This document shows positions 29,880-34,162 of a DNA stretch of 34,162 nucleotides, one piece after another. Every line of letters starts with the position of its first letter. Position 1 is the first letter of the stretch. The position numbers and the translations under genes were made by a program. Below the pieces are notes generated by a model. That model made no database searches. It saw only the letters and a program-made list of their open reading frames with translations, and was not told where the DNA came from. Source of the DNA: a virus; the IMG/VR virus record IMGVR_UViG_3300025810_000033, positions 1 through 34,162 of that record. One strand, written 5' to 3'.

Positions 29880-30958
29880 ATGGGAAATAAATATCGAGGT
29901 TATTACAAGGCAGTAGATGCAAACGGTAACCTAATAACTTATAATCCCGGTGATGTTGTTAGAAAGAATGGATTATATTATCTAGCAACAGATACTATCA
30001 TCGGTCACTCACCCGAACACGGCACCCGTGTTGGGTGGGTTTCACTTGGTGCTGGTGGTAGTGGTGGAAGTGGCGGGAGTGGTGCTGATGGACCCACTGG
30101 ACCCACTGGACCCGCAGGTGCGACTGGCACAGGTGACACATATGTTGCTGGTACAGGACTGACTCTAAACGGTCCTACTTTTGCGGTTCGAGGTTGGACT
30201 AGAGGTGGTGAAACATTCCCAGATAGTCTTGGTGGTATTGTAGCAGGAACATCATTTAGTGATGGAACTACTGCCATTGAAATCTTAGAAACTTTACTCT
30301 TCGCATACCAACCAGTTTCATTCTCCGCCTTTGATATTGGACTTTCTTCTGGACCATATGAAGTTGGACAAACCGCTGGTAATACAACGGTAAACTCTAC
30401 TTGGTCTACTGCTGGTCCAAACGCAAACTGGGTTGCTGGTTCCCTTTCAATCTCTGCAAATCAGAGTGTTGGAACTCTTGTCTCTGGTTTGAACTACGAT
30501 GGTTCACCTCAATCGATTTCTCATGGGGCGTATAACTTCAATGTAGAAAAAACTCTTACCTTCACGATTGAGGGTGAGCAGGCAAGTGGAAGTAATCCAA
30601 CTAAAACTGATACCATGAACTGGCGTTATAGATACTTCAGTGGTAGAACTGCGACTGGTTTTGATGGGACAGGTTTAACAGCACAAGGTTTTACTGATAC
30701 TCTCAGTAGAACATCCCCAGATAACTGGACTTTCACTTTCCCTGCTGTCTCGCCTGGGAATAAAGGTTTCTTCATACTACCACAGAGTGAGTATTCAGGA
30801 ACTTTAACGATGACTAATACTGCAAATGGATTGGGTTTCCCCTTTGGTCTCACTGGTTCATTTACACATACAAATGAGTATGGTCTTGATATCCTTTATG
30901 ATATTTGGGAATCTACCAATAACTTTGCGGGTGAAGTTTCAATGAGGGTTAATACATA

Positions 30959-30959
<1 letters not shown>
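29880..30959 (+). CDS. Fiber or virion surface protein with CBM-like head and glycine-rich linker
   Basis: The 359-aa protein starts with a module resembling a family 5/12 carbohydrate-binding module (residues ~5-55: [18 protein letters not shown], then a P...GTRVGWVSL end). A Ser/Gly linker ([10 protein letters not shown]) and short collagen-like [10 protein letters not shown] follow. The remainder (from ~95) is Thr/Ser/Gly-rich beta-type sequence with no recognised motif, ending [14 protein letters not shown]. It is probably a tail fiber, fibritin-like or decorating protein. The TAATG overlap with the next gene, a fiber with similar collagen-like sequence, supports a joint adsorption module. 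The 34-base gap before it holds no clear late promoter. Confidence 0.72.

Positions 30960-34162
<3,203 letters not shown>

Overview
The window is a contiguous piece of a large T4-like (contractile-tailed, Caudoviricetes) phage genome. The basis is the canonical T4 virion-gene order on one strand, gp13-gp14-gp15-gp16-gp17-gp18-gp19-gp20-(prohead core)-gp21-gp22-gp23, followed by uvsY-uvsW-gp55-gp47-gp46. The low-to-moderate GC, the collagen-like fibers, and a CGGCGCGD-type cysteine-rich protein ahead of gp13 resemble T4-like phages of marine bacteria. The host cannot be named from the sequence, and I see no photosynthesis or tRNA genes. Every gene I accept is on the + strand. Genes are packed with ATGA or TAATG overlaps, and the longest gap is about 100 bases (22729-22830).

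Layout. 1-3206: three cysteine-rich proteins, probably virion surface or baseplate-associated. 3236-7543: neck (gp13, gp14), sheath terminator (gp15) and the terminase pair (gp16, gp17). 7540-11795: two coupled genes that together look like a second tail sheath split into an N-terminal half (999 aa, with a very large extra region) and a C-terminal half (418 aa). 11839-13705: a compact 421-aa sheath and the tube. 13724-19425: portal, prohead core proteins, protease, scaffold and major capsid protein, with a perfect T4-type late promoter before gp22 and a strong terminator after gp23. 19515-20078: a second tube-fold protein. 20080-26812: recombination and transcription genes (UvsY, UvsW, an Lsm-like protein, late sigma gp55, gp47), then a SET-like protein, then gp46. 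26809-29845: a visibly GC-richer cassette with a PLP fold-type-II-like protein coupled to a SAM methyltransferase-like protein, then an unknown gene. 29880-34162: two fiber genes; the second has a 21-copy 36-nt collagen-like array and runs off the window end.

How the genes work together. The structural block builds the prohead (gp20, core, gp21, gp22, gp23), packages DNA (gp16/17) and builds the tail (gp15, 18, 19 and the two-gene sheath paralogue). gp46/47 with UvsY/UvsW supply recombination-dependent replication. gp55 would redirect host RNA polymerase to late promoters such as the one before gp22.

The most unusual feature is the split, enlarged sheath paralogue next to a minimal sheath. 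Next are the PLP-like/methyltransferase-like pair, the SET-like gene between the two recombination-nuclease subunits, and the dyad overlapping a promoter-like sequence ahead of gp55.
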